A program made the position numbers and the translations under genes. 20,490 nt of DNA, from assembly GCA_016870425.1 (NCBI GenBank), contig VGBQ01000021.1:1-20490 (forward strand), in the 5' to 3' direction. Source of the stretch: Actinomycetota bacterium. Its GTDB lineage: Bacteria; Actinomycetota; Actinomycetes; S36-B12. The notes beneath the pieces are model-generated. The model saw only the letters and a program-made list of their open reading frames with translations. It was not told where the DNA came from and made no database searches. This document shows positions 14,395 to 20,490 of this stretch, piece after piece; positions within the stretch are counted from its first letter, which is position 1, and the number at the start of each line of letters is the position of its first letter.

Positions 14395-15686
14395 GTGTCG
14401 ATCTCGTCATTCGTGACGCCCGCTACGTCATCATGACCGACGATGCAGGCGGCGTGCAGCAGCATGTCTCCGTGGCCATCGACGATGGTCGAATCGTGAG
14501 CGTCGGTGAGGCAGCTCCCGAGGCGACCACCGTCCTTGACGGCCGCGGGTTGCTGGTGATGCCCGGCCTGGTCAACCTGCACACCCACCTGGCCATGACG
14601 CTGCTTCGGGGCATCGCCGAGGAGGTCGACCTTCAGGGATTCCTCGAGCGCGTGTGGGCGGAGGAGGCCCGCATCATGGATGCTCACGGCGTCTACGCGG
14701 GCACGCGCCTGGGAGCACTTGAGGCAGTGCTGGGCGGTACGACGACCGCCCTCGACATGTACTTCCATCCTGCGGACGCCCATCGAGCCGCCGTCGAGGT
14801 CGGACTGCGGCACGTCACGGGACCGGTCTTCTTCTCCTTCCCCGGGCCCGACCATCTGGAGTGGGAGGAGCGGATGGCGCTCGCCCGGGCGTGGCCGGGG
14901 ACAGTGGAGTCCCTGGGTGGCCCCTACGTGCCGCCCGCCCTCATGCCTCACGCGGCCTTCACCGTGGGGCTCGAGCATCTCGCGGAGATCGCGGACCTGG
15001 CGCGCGAGCAAGGCGCCCTGGTGCACACGCATGCCTCCGAGAACGACCGGGAGAACGACGACACCGTCAAGGCAACCGGCATGCGCCCGGTGCCCGCGCT
15101 GGAGGCGACGGGTGTCCTTGCGCTCAGCCCCGTCCTGGGCCACGGCGTCCGCCTGGACAACCACGACCGCGATCGCGTGGCAGCGACGGGGACATCAGTC
15201 GCCCACTGCCCCGGATCCAACCTCAAACTCGCCAGTGGCGCCGCCGACATCGTGGCCTATCGCGACCAGGGGATACGCGTGGGCATCGGCACCGACGGGT
15301 GCTCGTCGAGCAACGACCTTGACATGTTTGCCGCCATGCGGCTCGCGGCTAACCTCGCCCGCCTGGTGCGCGAGGATCCCGCCGCCCTGTCGGCTCGCGA
15401 TGTGGTGCGTGCCGCCACGATCGAGGGCGCGCGCGCCCTGGGGCTCGGCGACCGCATCGGCACGGTCGAGGTGGGCAAGGAGGCCGATCTCGTCGCGCTC
15501 GATCTGCGGGCACCCCACCTTGTCCCTGTCCATGATCCCTACACCTCCGTGGTCTTTAGCGCCGGCCGGTCGGACGTGCGCCACGTGCTCGTCGCGGGCA
15601 GGCCCGTGGTCGTCGATCGTGAGCCCGTGCACGTGGATCGCGTCGAGGTCATGACCGCGGCGGCCGACGTCGTGGAGAGTTCATGA
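14391..15686 (+). CDS. mtaD: Amidohydrolase, 5'-methylthioadenosine/S-adenosylhomocysteine deaminase type
   Basis: A 431-residue metal-dependent amidohydrolase of the MtaD/DadD/TrzA group. Motifs are MPGLVNLHTHLAMTLLRG (His64, His66), VHTHASEND (His214, Glu217), GHGVRLDN (His251), AHCPGSNLKLASG (272-283) and GTDGCSSSNDLDMF (Asp302). The SNLKLASG and GTDGxxSxNDLDM segments are characteristic of MTA/SAH deaminases. The reaction would convert MTA to methylthioinosine, or 5'-deoxyadenosine to 5'-deoxyinosine, with release of ammonia. Related enzymes include guanine and chlorohydrolase-type deaminases, so the substrate rests on motif and context. The ATG overlaps the phosphorylase stop (ATGA), so deaminase and 6-oxopurine phosphorylase would be made together, as expected for consecutive steps. 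The first ~55 and last ~60 residues form the usual small beta-sandwich. Confidence 0.88.
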   Translation: MSVDLVIRDARYVIMTDDAGGVQQHVSVAIDDGRIVSVGEAAPEATTVLDGRGLLVMPGLVNLHTHLAMTLLRGIAEEVDLQGFLERVWAEEARIMDAHGVYAGTRLGALEAVLGGTTTALDMYFHPADAHRAAVEVGLRHVTGPVFFSFPGPDHLEWEERMALARAWPGTVESLGGPYVPPALMPHAAFTVGLEHLAEIADLAREQGALVHTHASENDRENDDTVKATGMRPVPALEATGVLALSPVLGHGVRLDNHDRDRVAATGTSVAHCPGSNLKLASGAADIVAYRDQGIRVGIGTDGCSSSNDLDMFAAMRLAANLARLVREDPAALSARDVVRAATIEGARALGLGDRIGTVEVGKEADLVALDLRAPHLVPVHDPYTSVVFSAGRSDVRHVLVAGRPVVVDREPVHVDRVEVMTAAADVVESS

Positions 15687-16153
15687 GCGAGCTCAGCACC
15701 ATGAGCGCCGACGAGGTCATCGCTGGCCTGGGCCTGGAATACCTCGAGGGAGAGGGCGTCTGGATCTCCCTGCTCTGGCGTACCGATCACGGCAATGCGA
15801 TCTACGGCCTGCTCACGCCCGATGACTTCAGCGCCCTGCACGTGCTCGATGAGGATGAGATGTGGGTGCATGTCGCAGGAGCACCCGTGGAGATGCTCGT
15901 CCTGCACGTCGACGGAAGCCACTCGACGCATGTGCTGGGAACCGATCTCGATCTCGGTCACGAGCCGGCTGTGCGCGTGCCGGCCAAGTCGTGGCAGGGC
16001 TCGCGCACGCAGGGCGAGTGGAGCCTGGTGGTGTGTGCCCTAGCCCCGCCCTTCAGCGGGTTCACGCTGGCCGGTGACGACACCGACCTCGGAGCCTGGG
16101 AGCCGGTCTCCGAGCAGGCGCGCGCCCTGATCCGCAGGGGAGCATCGCTGTGA
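15683..16153 (+). CDS. DUF985 (cupin_5) family protein
   Basis: A 156-residue small cupin-fold protein of unknown function. The pattern IYGLLTPDDFSALHVLDEDE, followed by MWVHVAGAPVEMLVLHVDGS and later RVPAKSWQGSRTQGEWSLV, matches the layout of DUF985 proteins (x-Leu-Leu-x-x-x-x-Phe-Ser-x-x-His...Asp-Glu-x-Trp, then Trp-Gln). His53 and Glu58 are possible metal or ligand contacts. The usual N-terminal segment is kept (SADEVIAGLGLEYLEGEGVW). It overlaps the deaminase before it (ATGA) and the SDR after it (GTGA). It therefore probably takes part in the same process, perhaps binding or isomerising a sugar-derived intermediate, but no role is established. Confidence 0.8.
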   Translation: MSELSTMSADEVIAGLGLEYLEGEGVWISLLWRTDHGNAIYGLLTPDDFSALHVLDEDEMWVHVAGAPVEMLVLHVDGSHSTHVLGTDLDLGHEPAVRVPAKSWQGSRTQGEWSLVVCALAPPFSGFTLAGDDTDLGAWEPVSEQARALIRRGASL

Positions 16154-16848
16154 CGCGCGGAGTCGCCGTGGTGACCGGAGCCCGAGGGGGCATTGGTCGT
16201 GCGGTGGTTGCACAACTGCTGGACCGCGGCTACTCGGTGGTCGCGCACAGTCGCCATGTGATCGTCGACCTCCCGTCCGGTGTGGTGTCCCTGAGCGGGG
16301 ACCTGTCCGACCCGGCGACGGCGGGGCACGTGCACGATGCGGTCGAGCGTGTCGACCTGCTCGTCAACAATGCCGCCAGTCAAGTCGTGGGGCCGCTCGA
16401 CTCCCTCACGGCCTCGTCGTGGACCGACATGCTGGGCGAGACCTTCCTGTCAGCGGTTCACCTCTCGACGGCGCTGCGTCCGCTCATGCCGCGGGGTGCC
16501 TCGGTCATCAACGTGACCTCGATCGAAGCCGGCTCGGCGTTCCCCAATCACGCGCATTACGCCGCATCCAAGGCGGCGCTTGAGGCCTTCACGCGTTCCG
16601 CGGCCCTGGAGTGGGCACCCGGGGGGATTCGTGTCAACGCCATCGCCCCGGGCCTGGTCGATCGCCCCGGCCTCGCCGAGGAGTGGCCGGAGGGATGGGC
16701 GTGGTGGCAGCGCACCTGCCCACTGGGCAGGGCTATCCGCCCGTCCGAAGTAGCCGAGGCGGTCGTCTTCCTCGCGTCCTCCAGCGGAGTGTCTGGGGTC
16801 GTGCTCCCAGTTGATGGCGGATGGAGCGCGAGCGCCCGACTCGGGTGA
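16150..16848 (+). CDS. SDR family oxidoreductase
   Basis: A 232-residue classical short-chain dehydrogenase/reductase. TGARGGIG (9-16) is the NAD(P)-binding loop, DLSD (51-54) follows strand 4, NNAAS (73-77) is the NAG-type motif, Ser124 lies in NVTSIEAGS, and Tyr137/Lys141 in HYAASK are the catalytic pair. The C-terminal substrate region ends in GVVLPVDGGWSAS. The Arg-His pair after strand 2 (SRH, 34-36) hints at NADP(H). The substrate is unknown. As the last gene of a six-gene overlapping chain with mtnD, the phosphorylase and the deaminase, it may reduce or oxidise an aldehyde or keto by-product of nucleoside breakdown. It is not close in sequence to the SDR half of the aldolase fusion. 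Confidence 0.88.
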   Translation: MTRGVAVVTGARGGIGRAVVAQLLDRGYSVVAHSRHVIVDLPSGVVSLSGDLSDPATAGHVHDAVERVDLLVNNAASQVVGPLDSLTASSWTDMLGETFLSAVHLSTALRPLMPRGASVINVTSIEAGSAFPNHAHYAASKAALEAFTRSAALEWAPGGIRVNAIAPGLVDRPGLAEEWPEGWAWWQRTCPLGRAIRPSEVAEAVVFLASSSGVSGVVLPVDGGWSASARLG

Positions 16849-16858
16849 CATTCACCTG
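16842..16858 (+). terminator. Weak hairpin over the SDR stop codon
   Basis: CGGGTGA (16842-16848), loop CAT and TCACCTG (16852-16858) pair as a 7-bp stem with one G-T pair, beginning inside the SDR stop region. No T tract follows. It may mark the end of the mtnB-SDR operon, but the evidence is thin. Confidence 0.25.
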
Positions 16859-17046
16859 TATGTCGCCTCACCCGTCACATGCGCCCCGCGCGCTCATCAG
16901 CCGCGGTCACGGGAGTATCACGACTCCGAGCCGCACCGTGGGTTTGGTGAGCGGACGACTAGGGTTCACTCAACGCTCGACACCCATCGGGAGCGGCGTA
17001 GCGCGGCTACGGGCGGATGGGATAACCACGACGAAAGGGCATGTGC
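16849..17046 (+). promoter_or_regulatory. Upstream region of the nucleoside transporter operon
   Basis: This 198-base gap is the only long intergenic stretch before the transporter and probably holds its promoter. Visible elements are an imperfectly placed TAGGGT box (16960-16965), two small inverted repeats (GGAGT...ACTCC, 16912-16927; CGTAGC-GCG-GCTACG, 16997-17011) and the ribosome site AAAGGG (17034-17039). The last fixes the start at ATG 17047 with 7-base spacing rather than ATG 17041. The symmetrical 16997-17011 element could be an operator, but nothing identifies a regulator. Confidence 0.4.
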
Positions 17047-18114
17047 ATGCATCGCAAGTGGGGTTTGGCAGCTGCGGCTGCCGCTGCTGCCCTCGTGCTG
17101 GCCGCCTGCGGCGGTAGCGGAGGAGGCAGTGCGTCGTCCAGCAGCGCTGGCGGCGGAGGCGGGGAGGGCGACTGCCCTGGTGCCGATGCGTTCTGCATCG
17201 GCCTCGTCACCGACACAGGCAAGGTCGACGACAAGTCGTTCAACCAGTCCGCGTGGGAGGGCGCCCTCGAGGCTGCTCAGGCATCCGGCGGCTACGCGAA
17301 GTACATCGAGACCGTGGATCCCAAGGACTACGCCACCAACATCGGCCAGTTCGTGTCCGGGGGCTACGACGTCATCGTCACCGTGGGCTTCCTCATGGGC
17401 GAGGCGACTGTCGCGGCAGCCAAGGAGAACACCGGCATTCAGTTCATCGGCGTCGACCAGTTCCAGGCCGAGGAGATCCCCAATCTCACCGGACTGGTCT
17501 TCCCTGAGGATAAGGCGGGCTACGCCGCGGGCTATCTCGCGGGCCTGATGACCAAGACCAACAAGATCGGCGCCGTGCTCGGCACCGACACGGTTCCGCC
17601 GGTCAAGCTCTTCGGCGAGGGATACAAGGCTGGCGCGCTTGCCGCCAACCCGTCCGCGTCGGTGACGCTCGTCTACCACGAGCCCAACAACGCCTTCACC
17701 GATCCCGAGTGGGGTGCGGCCGAGGCCAAGAAGCAGCTCGAGCAGGACCACGACATCATCTTCGGAGCCGGTGGCCTCACCGGCAACGGTGCTCTCATCG
17801 AGATCGCCAAGGCTCCCGGAGCCGGCGAGACCATCTTCTGCATCGGCGTTGACACCGACCAGTTCTTCACCGTGCCCGAGGCAGCCAAGTGCCTCCTCAC
17901 CTCGGCGGAGAAGAAGCTGACCCTGGGCACCAAGGACCTCGTCCTGATGGCCAAGGACGGCAAGGCCCCCGGTGGCAACTACTTCGGCCTCACTGGCCTC
18001 GCGCCGTACCACGACACCGAGGCTGCCGTCCCTGAGGACGTCAAGGCCAAGGTGGCCGAGGTGATCGCCGGACTCGATGCCGGGACGATCGCGACCAACG
18101 TGACGCTCGGCTGA
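17047..18114 (+). CDS. BMP-family ABC transporter substrate-binding lipoprotein
   Basis: A 355-residue extracytoplasmic binding protein. The N-terminus MHRKWGL plus an alanine-rich core ends in a lipobox (LAAC, Cys21), followed by a Gly/Ser linker, so it should be a lipid-anchored surface protein. The mature part follows the BMP/PnrA-like fold: IGLVTDTGKVDDKSFNQSAWEG (ligand-site start), SGGYDVIVTVGF, GLVFPEDKAGYAAGYLAGLM, and late segments FGAGGLTGNGALIE and CIGVDTDQF. PnrA/BmpA relatives bind purine nucleosides, so nucleoside uptake is inferred; MTA or deoxyadenosine are attractive ligands given the upstream genes. The start at 17047 is preferred over 17041 because of the ribosome site. A strong hairpin follows the stop and separates it from the permease genes. 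Confidence 0.93.
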   Translation: MHRKWGLAAAAAAAALVLAACGGSGGGSASSSSAGGGGGEGDCPGADAFCIGLVTDTGKVDDKSFNQSAWEGALEAAQASGGYAKYIETVDPKDYATNIGQFVSGGYDVIVTVGFLMGEATVAAAKENTGIQFIGVDQFQAEEIPNLTGLVFPEDKAGYAAGYLAGLMTKTNKIGAVLGTDTVPPVKLFGEGYKAGALAANPSASVTLVYHEPNNAFTDPEWGAAEAKKQLEQDHDIIFGAGGLTGNGALIEIAKAPGAGETIFCIGVDTDQFFTVPEAAKCLLTSAEKKLTLGTKDLVLMAKDGKAPGGNYFGLTGLAPYHDTEAAVPEDVKAKVAEVIAGLDAGTIATNVTLG

Positions 18115-18138
18115 TCAGCTAGCGCCCGGAACGGCCCC

Positions 18139-18173
18139 GGGAGGGGGGTGGCGGATTGCGCCGCCCCCCTCCC
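18139..18173 (+). terminator. Strong hairpin between the binding-protein and permease genes (attenuating terminator)
   Basis: GGGAGGGGGGTGGCG (18139-18153), loop GATTG, and CGCCGCCCCCCTCCC (18159-18173) form a 15-bp stem interrupted only by one T-G pair, followed by GCTTTAT. It lies 24 bases after the lipoprotein stop and 26 bases before the permease start at 18200. It is most likely a partial terminator or mRNA 3'-end stabiliser that lets the binding protein be made in excess of the membrane parts, a common arrangement in ABC importer operons. Confidence 0.85.
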
Positions 18174-18199
18174 GCTTTATGTGCTTGGATCGACAGGCC

Positions 18200-19315
18200 A
18201 TGTCCACGATTGACCCTGCCCAGACCGATCTGGGGATCACGGATCCGGATCCGCGCAGGTCCGGTCCCCTCGACCGGGTGCCCGCGATCGTCATTCCGGT
18301 GGTCTCCGTCCTGCTTGCCTTCGCCATTGGCGGCATCCTCATCTGGCTGCAGGGTGTCAACCCGCTCTTCGCCTACCAGGTGCTCTTCCGCGATGCCCTC
18401 GGTTCGGTCGACGGCCTGGAGCGCACGATGGAGAAGTCCACGCCTCTCATCCTCACCGGCCTGGCGGTGGTCGTGGGACTGCGTGCTGGGCTGTTCAACA
18501 TCGGGGCCCAGGGGCAACTCCTCATGGGTGCGATCGGAGCGGCCTGGGCTGGCTACAACTTCACGTTGCCGCCGCTCGTCCATCTGCCCTTCTGCTTGAT
18601 CTTCGGCATCCTCTGCGGTGCTGCCTGGGGTTCGATCGCCGGCGCCCTGCGCGCCTACCGCAGCGTGTCCGAGGTCATCACCACGATCATGCTCAACAGC
18701 ATCGCGATCGCGCTCGTCGACTACCTCGCGAGCCGCCCGCTGAAGGAGCCTGATCAGCCGCTGTCGCGCACCCCTCTCATCGCCGAGTCGGCCGCGTTGC
18801 CCTACATCGGCCCCATCCCGTCCGGATTCATCCTTGCCCTCGTGGTGGCGGTGTTCTTCGGATGGCTCCTCGTGCGCACCACCCAGGGCTTCCGCTTCAA
18901 CACCGTCGGCATGAACCCCGGGGCCGCGCGCTACGCCGGCATCTCCGTCAAGGGCACCATCCTGCTCGCCATGGCGGTGAGCGGAGGATTGGCCGGCCTC
19001 GGTGGGGCCGTGGAGACTCTCGGCATCACGGGCAGATTCGAGCCGGCATTCAACATCGGACTCGGCTTCGACGGCATCACCATCGCCCTCCTCGCGCGGG
19101 CCAATCCCCTCGCGACGATCCCTGCCGCACTCCTGGTGGGGACCCTGAGGGCTGGCTCGTCATCGCTGCAATTCCAGACGGGCATCGAGCCCGAGGTCGT
19201 GAGCGTCATCCTTGCACTCACGCTGCTCTTCGTCTCCGCTCCGATCGTGGGCAAGCTGCTCTTCCGCAATCGGTCGATCAAGCAGACCACCGTGACGAAA
19301 GGGTGGGGCGCGTGA
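18200..19315 (+). CDS. ABC transporter permease (nucleoside, BMP-associated; NupP/YufP-like)
   Basis: A 371-residue integral membrane protein of the branched-chain-amino-acid/ribose-type permease family. After a ~35-residue cytoplasmic lead it has a first membrane helix (about 33-55) and then several more. It carries the family loop GLRAGLFNIGAQGQLLMGA and the cytoplasmic coupling segment GMNPGAARYAGISVKG, which contacts the ATPase. Length and motifs match the larger of the paired nucleoside permeases. An ATG seven codons earlier (18179) sits in the tail of the terminator hairpin, so the ATG at 18200 is preferred; the ribosome site is weak for both. The stop overlaps the next permease start (GTGA). 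Confidence 0.9.
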   Translation: MSTIDPAQTDLGITDPDPRRSGPLDRVPAIVIPVVSVLLAFAIGGILIWLQGVNPLFAYQVLFRDALGSVDGLERTMEKSTPLILTGLAVVVGLRAGLFNIGAQGQLLMGAIGAAWAGYNFTLPPLVHLPFCLIFGILCGAAWGSIAGALRAYRSVSEVITTIMLNSIAIALVDYLASRPLKEPDQPLSRTPLIAESAALPYIGPIPSGFILALVVAVFFGWLLVRTTQGFRFNTVGMNPGAARYAGISVKGTILLAMAVSGGLAGLGGAVETLGITGRFEPAFNIGLGFDGITIALLARANPLATIPAALLVGTLRAGSSSLQFQTGIEPEVVSVILALTLLFVSAPIVGKLLFRNRSIKQTTVTKGWGA

Positions 19316-20286
19316 GTGCAAAGTGGGCATACGCCCTGGCCATCCTCATCTCGGTGACCATCGTCATCTTCTATGTCCTGGATCCGACGAAGACGACCTC
19401 GGTGGTGTCCTTCTCGCTTCGCTACGCCGTACCCCTGATCCTGGCGGCGATGGTGGGCATCATGTGCGAGCGATCCGGCGTCATCAACATCGGTATCGAG
19501 GGCCAGATGCTGATGAGTGCTTTCGCGGGATTCTTCGGTGCGGCGCTCACGGGCAGCCTCCTGCTGGGCACGATGATCGGCGTCGGCACCGGCATGATCA
19601 TGGGCGCGATGCTGGCGACGGGCGCCGTGACGTGGAAGATGGATCAAATCATCGCCGGCACGATCATCAACATTCTCGCCGCAGGGCTCACCAGCTTTTT
19701 CTACGCCCAGGGATTCACCCTGCCGGGCATCACCCCGACGTTGCGCATCCCTGTGCTTGCGGACATCCCGCTCATCGGGCCCGTCTTCTTCGACAATGGG
19801 CTCTTCACCTATGCCGCGATCGTGAGCGCGCTGCTCCTGTGGGTGCTGCTTTTCAAGACCGTGTGGGGCCTGCGCACGCGATCGGTCGGCGAGAAGCCGA
19901 GCGCATCCGACACCTCGGGCATTGGCGTGCAGAAGATGCGCTTTTGGAATGTCACGATCGCCGGGGGTCTGGCCGGTCTGGCCGGGGCCTACCTCGCCCT
20001 CGAAGCAGCGGGGACCTTCGAGCGCGGTCTCACGGCGGGCCGAGGGTTCACGGCGCTGGCCATCATGATCTTCGGAGCCTGGAACCCCATCGGGGCGCTC
20101 GCGGCGGCCATCTTCTTCGGGCTCACCCAGGGCGTGGCTAGCCAATTGCAGACCGATGCCGTGGTGGATATCCCACCGCAGTTCGTCAACATGCTGCCCT
20201 ACATCCTCACCATCGTGCTGCTGGCCATCGTGTCCGGGCGCATCAAACCACCCGCAGCTGTCGGCCGTCCCTATGAGAAGGACTAG
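19312..20286 (+). CDS. ABC transporter permease (nucleoside, BMP-associated; NupQ/YufQ-like)
   Basis: A 324-residue second membrane subunit, with about eight to ten hydrophobic segments starting immediately (residues 3-22). Its family loop CERSGVINIGIEGQMLMSAFAG parallels the loop of the first permease, and the coupling segment GEKPSASDTSGIGVQKM faces the ATPase. It forms the heterodimeric channel with the upstream permease. The frame is open far upstream inside the first permease gene, but the GTG at 19312 was chosen: it overlaps the preceding TGA, follows a good ribosome site (AAAGGGTGGGG, 19299-19309) and gives the usual N-terminus. The ATPase gene starts 3 bases after its stop. Confidence 0.9.
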   Translation: MSAKWAYALAILISVTIVIFYVLDPTKTTSVVSFSLRYAVPLILAAMVGIMCERSGVINIGIEGQMLMSAFAGFFGAALTGSLLLGTMIGVGTGMIMGAMLATGAVTWKMDQIIAGTIINILAAGLTSFFYAQGFTLPGITPTLRIPVLADIPLIGPVFFDNGLFTYAAIVSALLLWVLLFKTVWGLRTRSVGEKPSASDTSGIGVQKMRFWNVTIAGGLAGLAGAYLALEAAGTFERGLTAGRGFTALAIMIFGAWNPIGALAAAIFFGLTQGVASQLQTDAVVDIPPQFVNMLPYILTIVLLAIVSGRIKPPAAVGRPYEKD

Positions 20287-20289
20287 GCC

Positions 20290-20490
20290 ATGACATCGAC
20301 GAGACATGTCGCCCTCGAGGCCCGCGGGCTGACCAAGCGGTTCCCGGGGGTCGTCGCCAATGCGGACGTGTCACTGAAGGTCCACAGCGGAGAGATCCTG
20401 GCCCTGCTGGGTGAGAACGGCGCGGGGAAGTCGACCCTGGTCAAGATGATCTACGGCCTCTACGAGCCCGACGAGGGAGAGATCCTCATC
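20290..20490 (+). CDS. ABC transporter ATP-binding protein, N-terminal part (cut by window edge)
   Basis: The first 67 codons of an ABC ATPase: an A-loop region (LEARGLTKRFPGVVANADVS) and Walker A GENGAGKST (41-49), followed by LVKMIYGLYEPDEGEILI. The Tyr-Gly-Leu-Tyr-x-Pro-Asp-x-Gly segment is typical of the sugar/nucleoside (RbsA/YufO-type) ATPases, which carry two ABC domains, so the full protein is probably ~500 residues. It powers the importer formed with the lipoprotein and both permeases. The 3-base gap to the upstream gene indicates one transcript. The rest lies beyond position 20490. Confidence 0.93.
   Translation, partial: MTSTRHVALEARGLTKRFPGVVANADVSLKVHSGEILALLGENGAGKSTLVKMIYGLYEPDEGEILI

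Noticed and set aside
16966..18012. 348-codon minus-strand open frame opposite the BMP lipoprotein
   Set aside because: It is complementary to a gene with lipobox and BMP motifs, and has no motif of its own.
18931..20307. 458-codon minus-strand open frame opposite the permease genes
   Set aside because: It is Arg/His/Asp/Glu-rich, without a fold signature, and antisense to recognisable permeases.

Overview
The window is a gene-dense stretch of a high-GC Actinobacteria-type chromosome. Coding is almost continuous, many stop and start codons overlap as ATGA or GTGA, and several genes have a TAGNNT box a few bases before the start codon. The gene families and their order (trpS end, 2H phosphoesterase, D-Ala-D-Ala carboxypeptidase, sdhBADC, acyl-CoA mutase, BMP-type nucleoside transporter) also fit actinobacteria. 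The genus cannot be named from this sequence. No tRNA, rRNA, CRISPR array or transposase was seen, and no gene-free gap exceeds 300 bases.

Layout. 1-596 (+): the last codons of a probable trpS, then a 2'-5' RNA ligase-like 2H phosphoesterase. 606-1838 (-): an exported, membrane-anchored D-alanyl-D-alanine carboxypeptidase. 1902-5212 (-): the complete succinate dehydrogenase operon sdhCDAB. 5352-9936 (+): a tight three-gene unit of a coenzyme-B12 acyl-CoA mutase catalytic subunit, the methylthioribose-1-phosphate isomerase mtnA, and a class II aldolase/short-chain dehydrogenase fusion. 10097-11191 (+): an AbiEi-like/DUF559 nuclease-type gene bracketed by two inverted copies of a palindromic repeat. 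11273-12004 (-): mtnC. 12014-16848 (+): mtnB, mtnD, a cytidine deaminase, an MTA/MTI phosphorylase, an MTA-deaminase-type amidohydrolase, a DUF985 cupin and an SDR; from mtnD onward all are linked by 4-base overlaps. 17047-20490 (+): a BMP-family lipoprotein, two permeases and the start of the ATPase of a nucleoside ABC transporter.

How it fits together. The central block encodes nearly all of the universal methionine salvage pathway. The phosphorylase carries an Asn-Pro-Ala-Ala-Gly segment where adenine-specific MTA phosphorylases carry Asp residues, and it is translationally coupled to an MTA/adenosine-type deaminase. The likely entry route is therefore MTA -> methylthioinosine -> methylthioribose-1-phosphate, followed by MtnA, MtnB, MtnC and MtnD to the keto-acid of methionine. 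The final aminotransferase is not in the window. The aldolase/SDR fusion coupled to mtnA offers a second exit from the MtnA product: retro-aldol cleavage to DHAP plus an aldehyde, as in the 5-deoxyribose and DHAP-shunt pathways. The nucleoside transporter downstream could feed the pathway from outside.

The most interesting points are this two-exit nucleoside salvage locus, its co-transcription with an AdoCbl mutase, the palindrome-bracketed nuclease gene that interrupts it, and the extremely tight divergent mtnC/mtnB start region.
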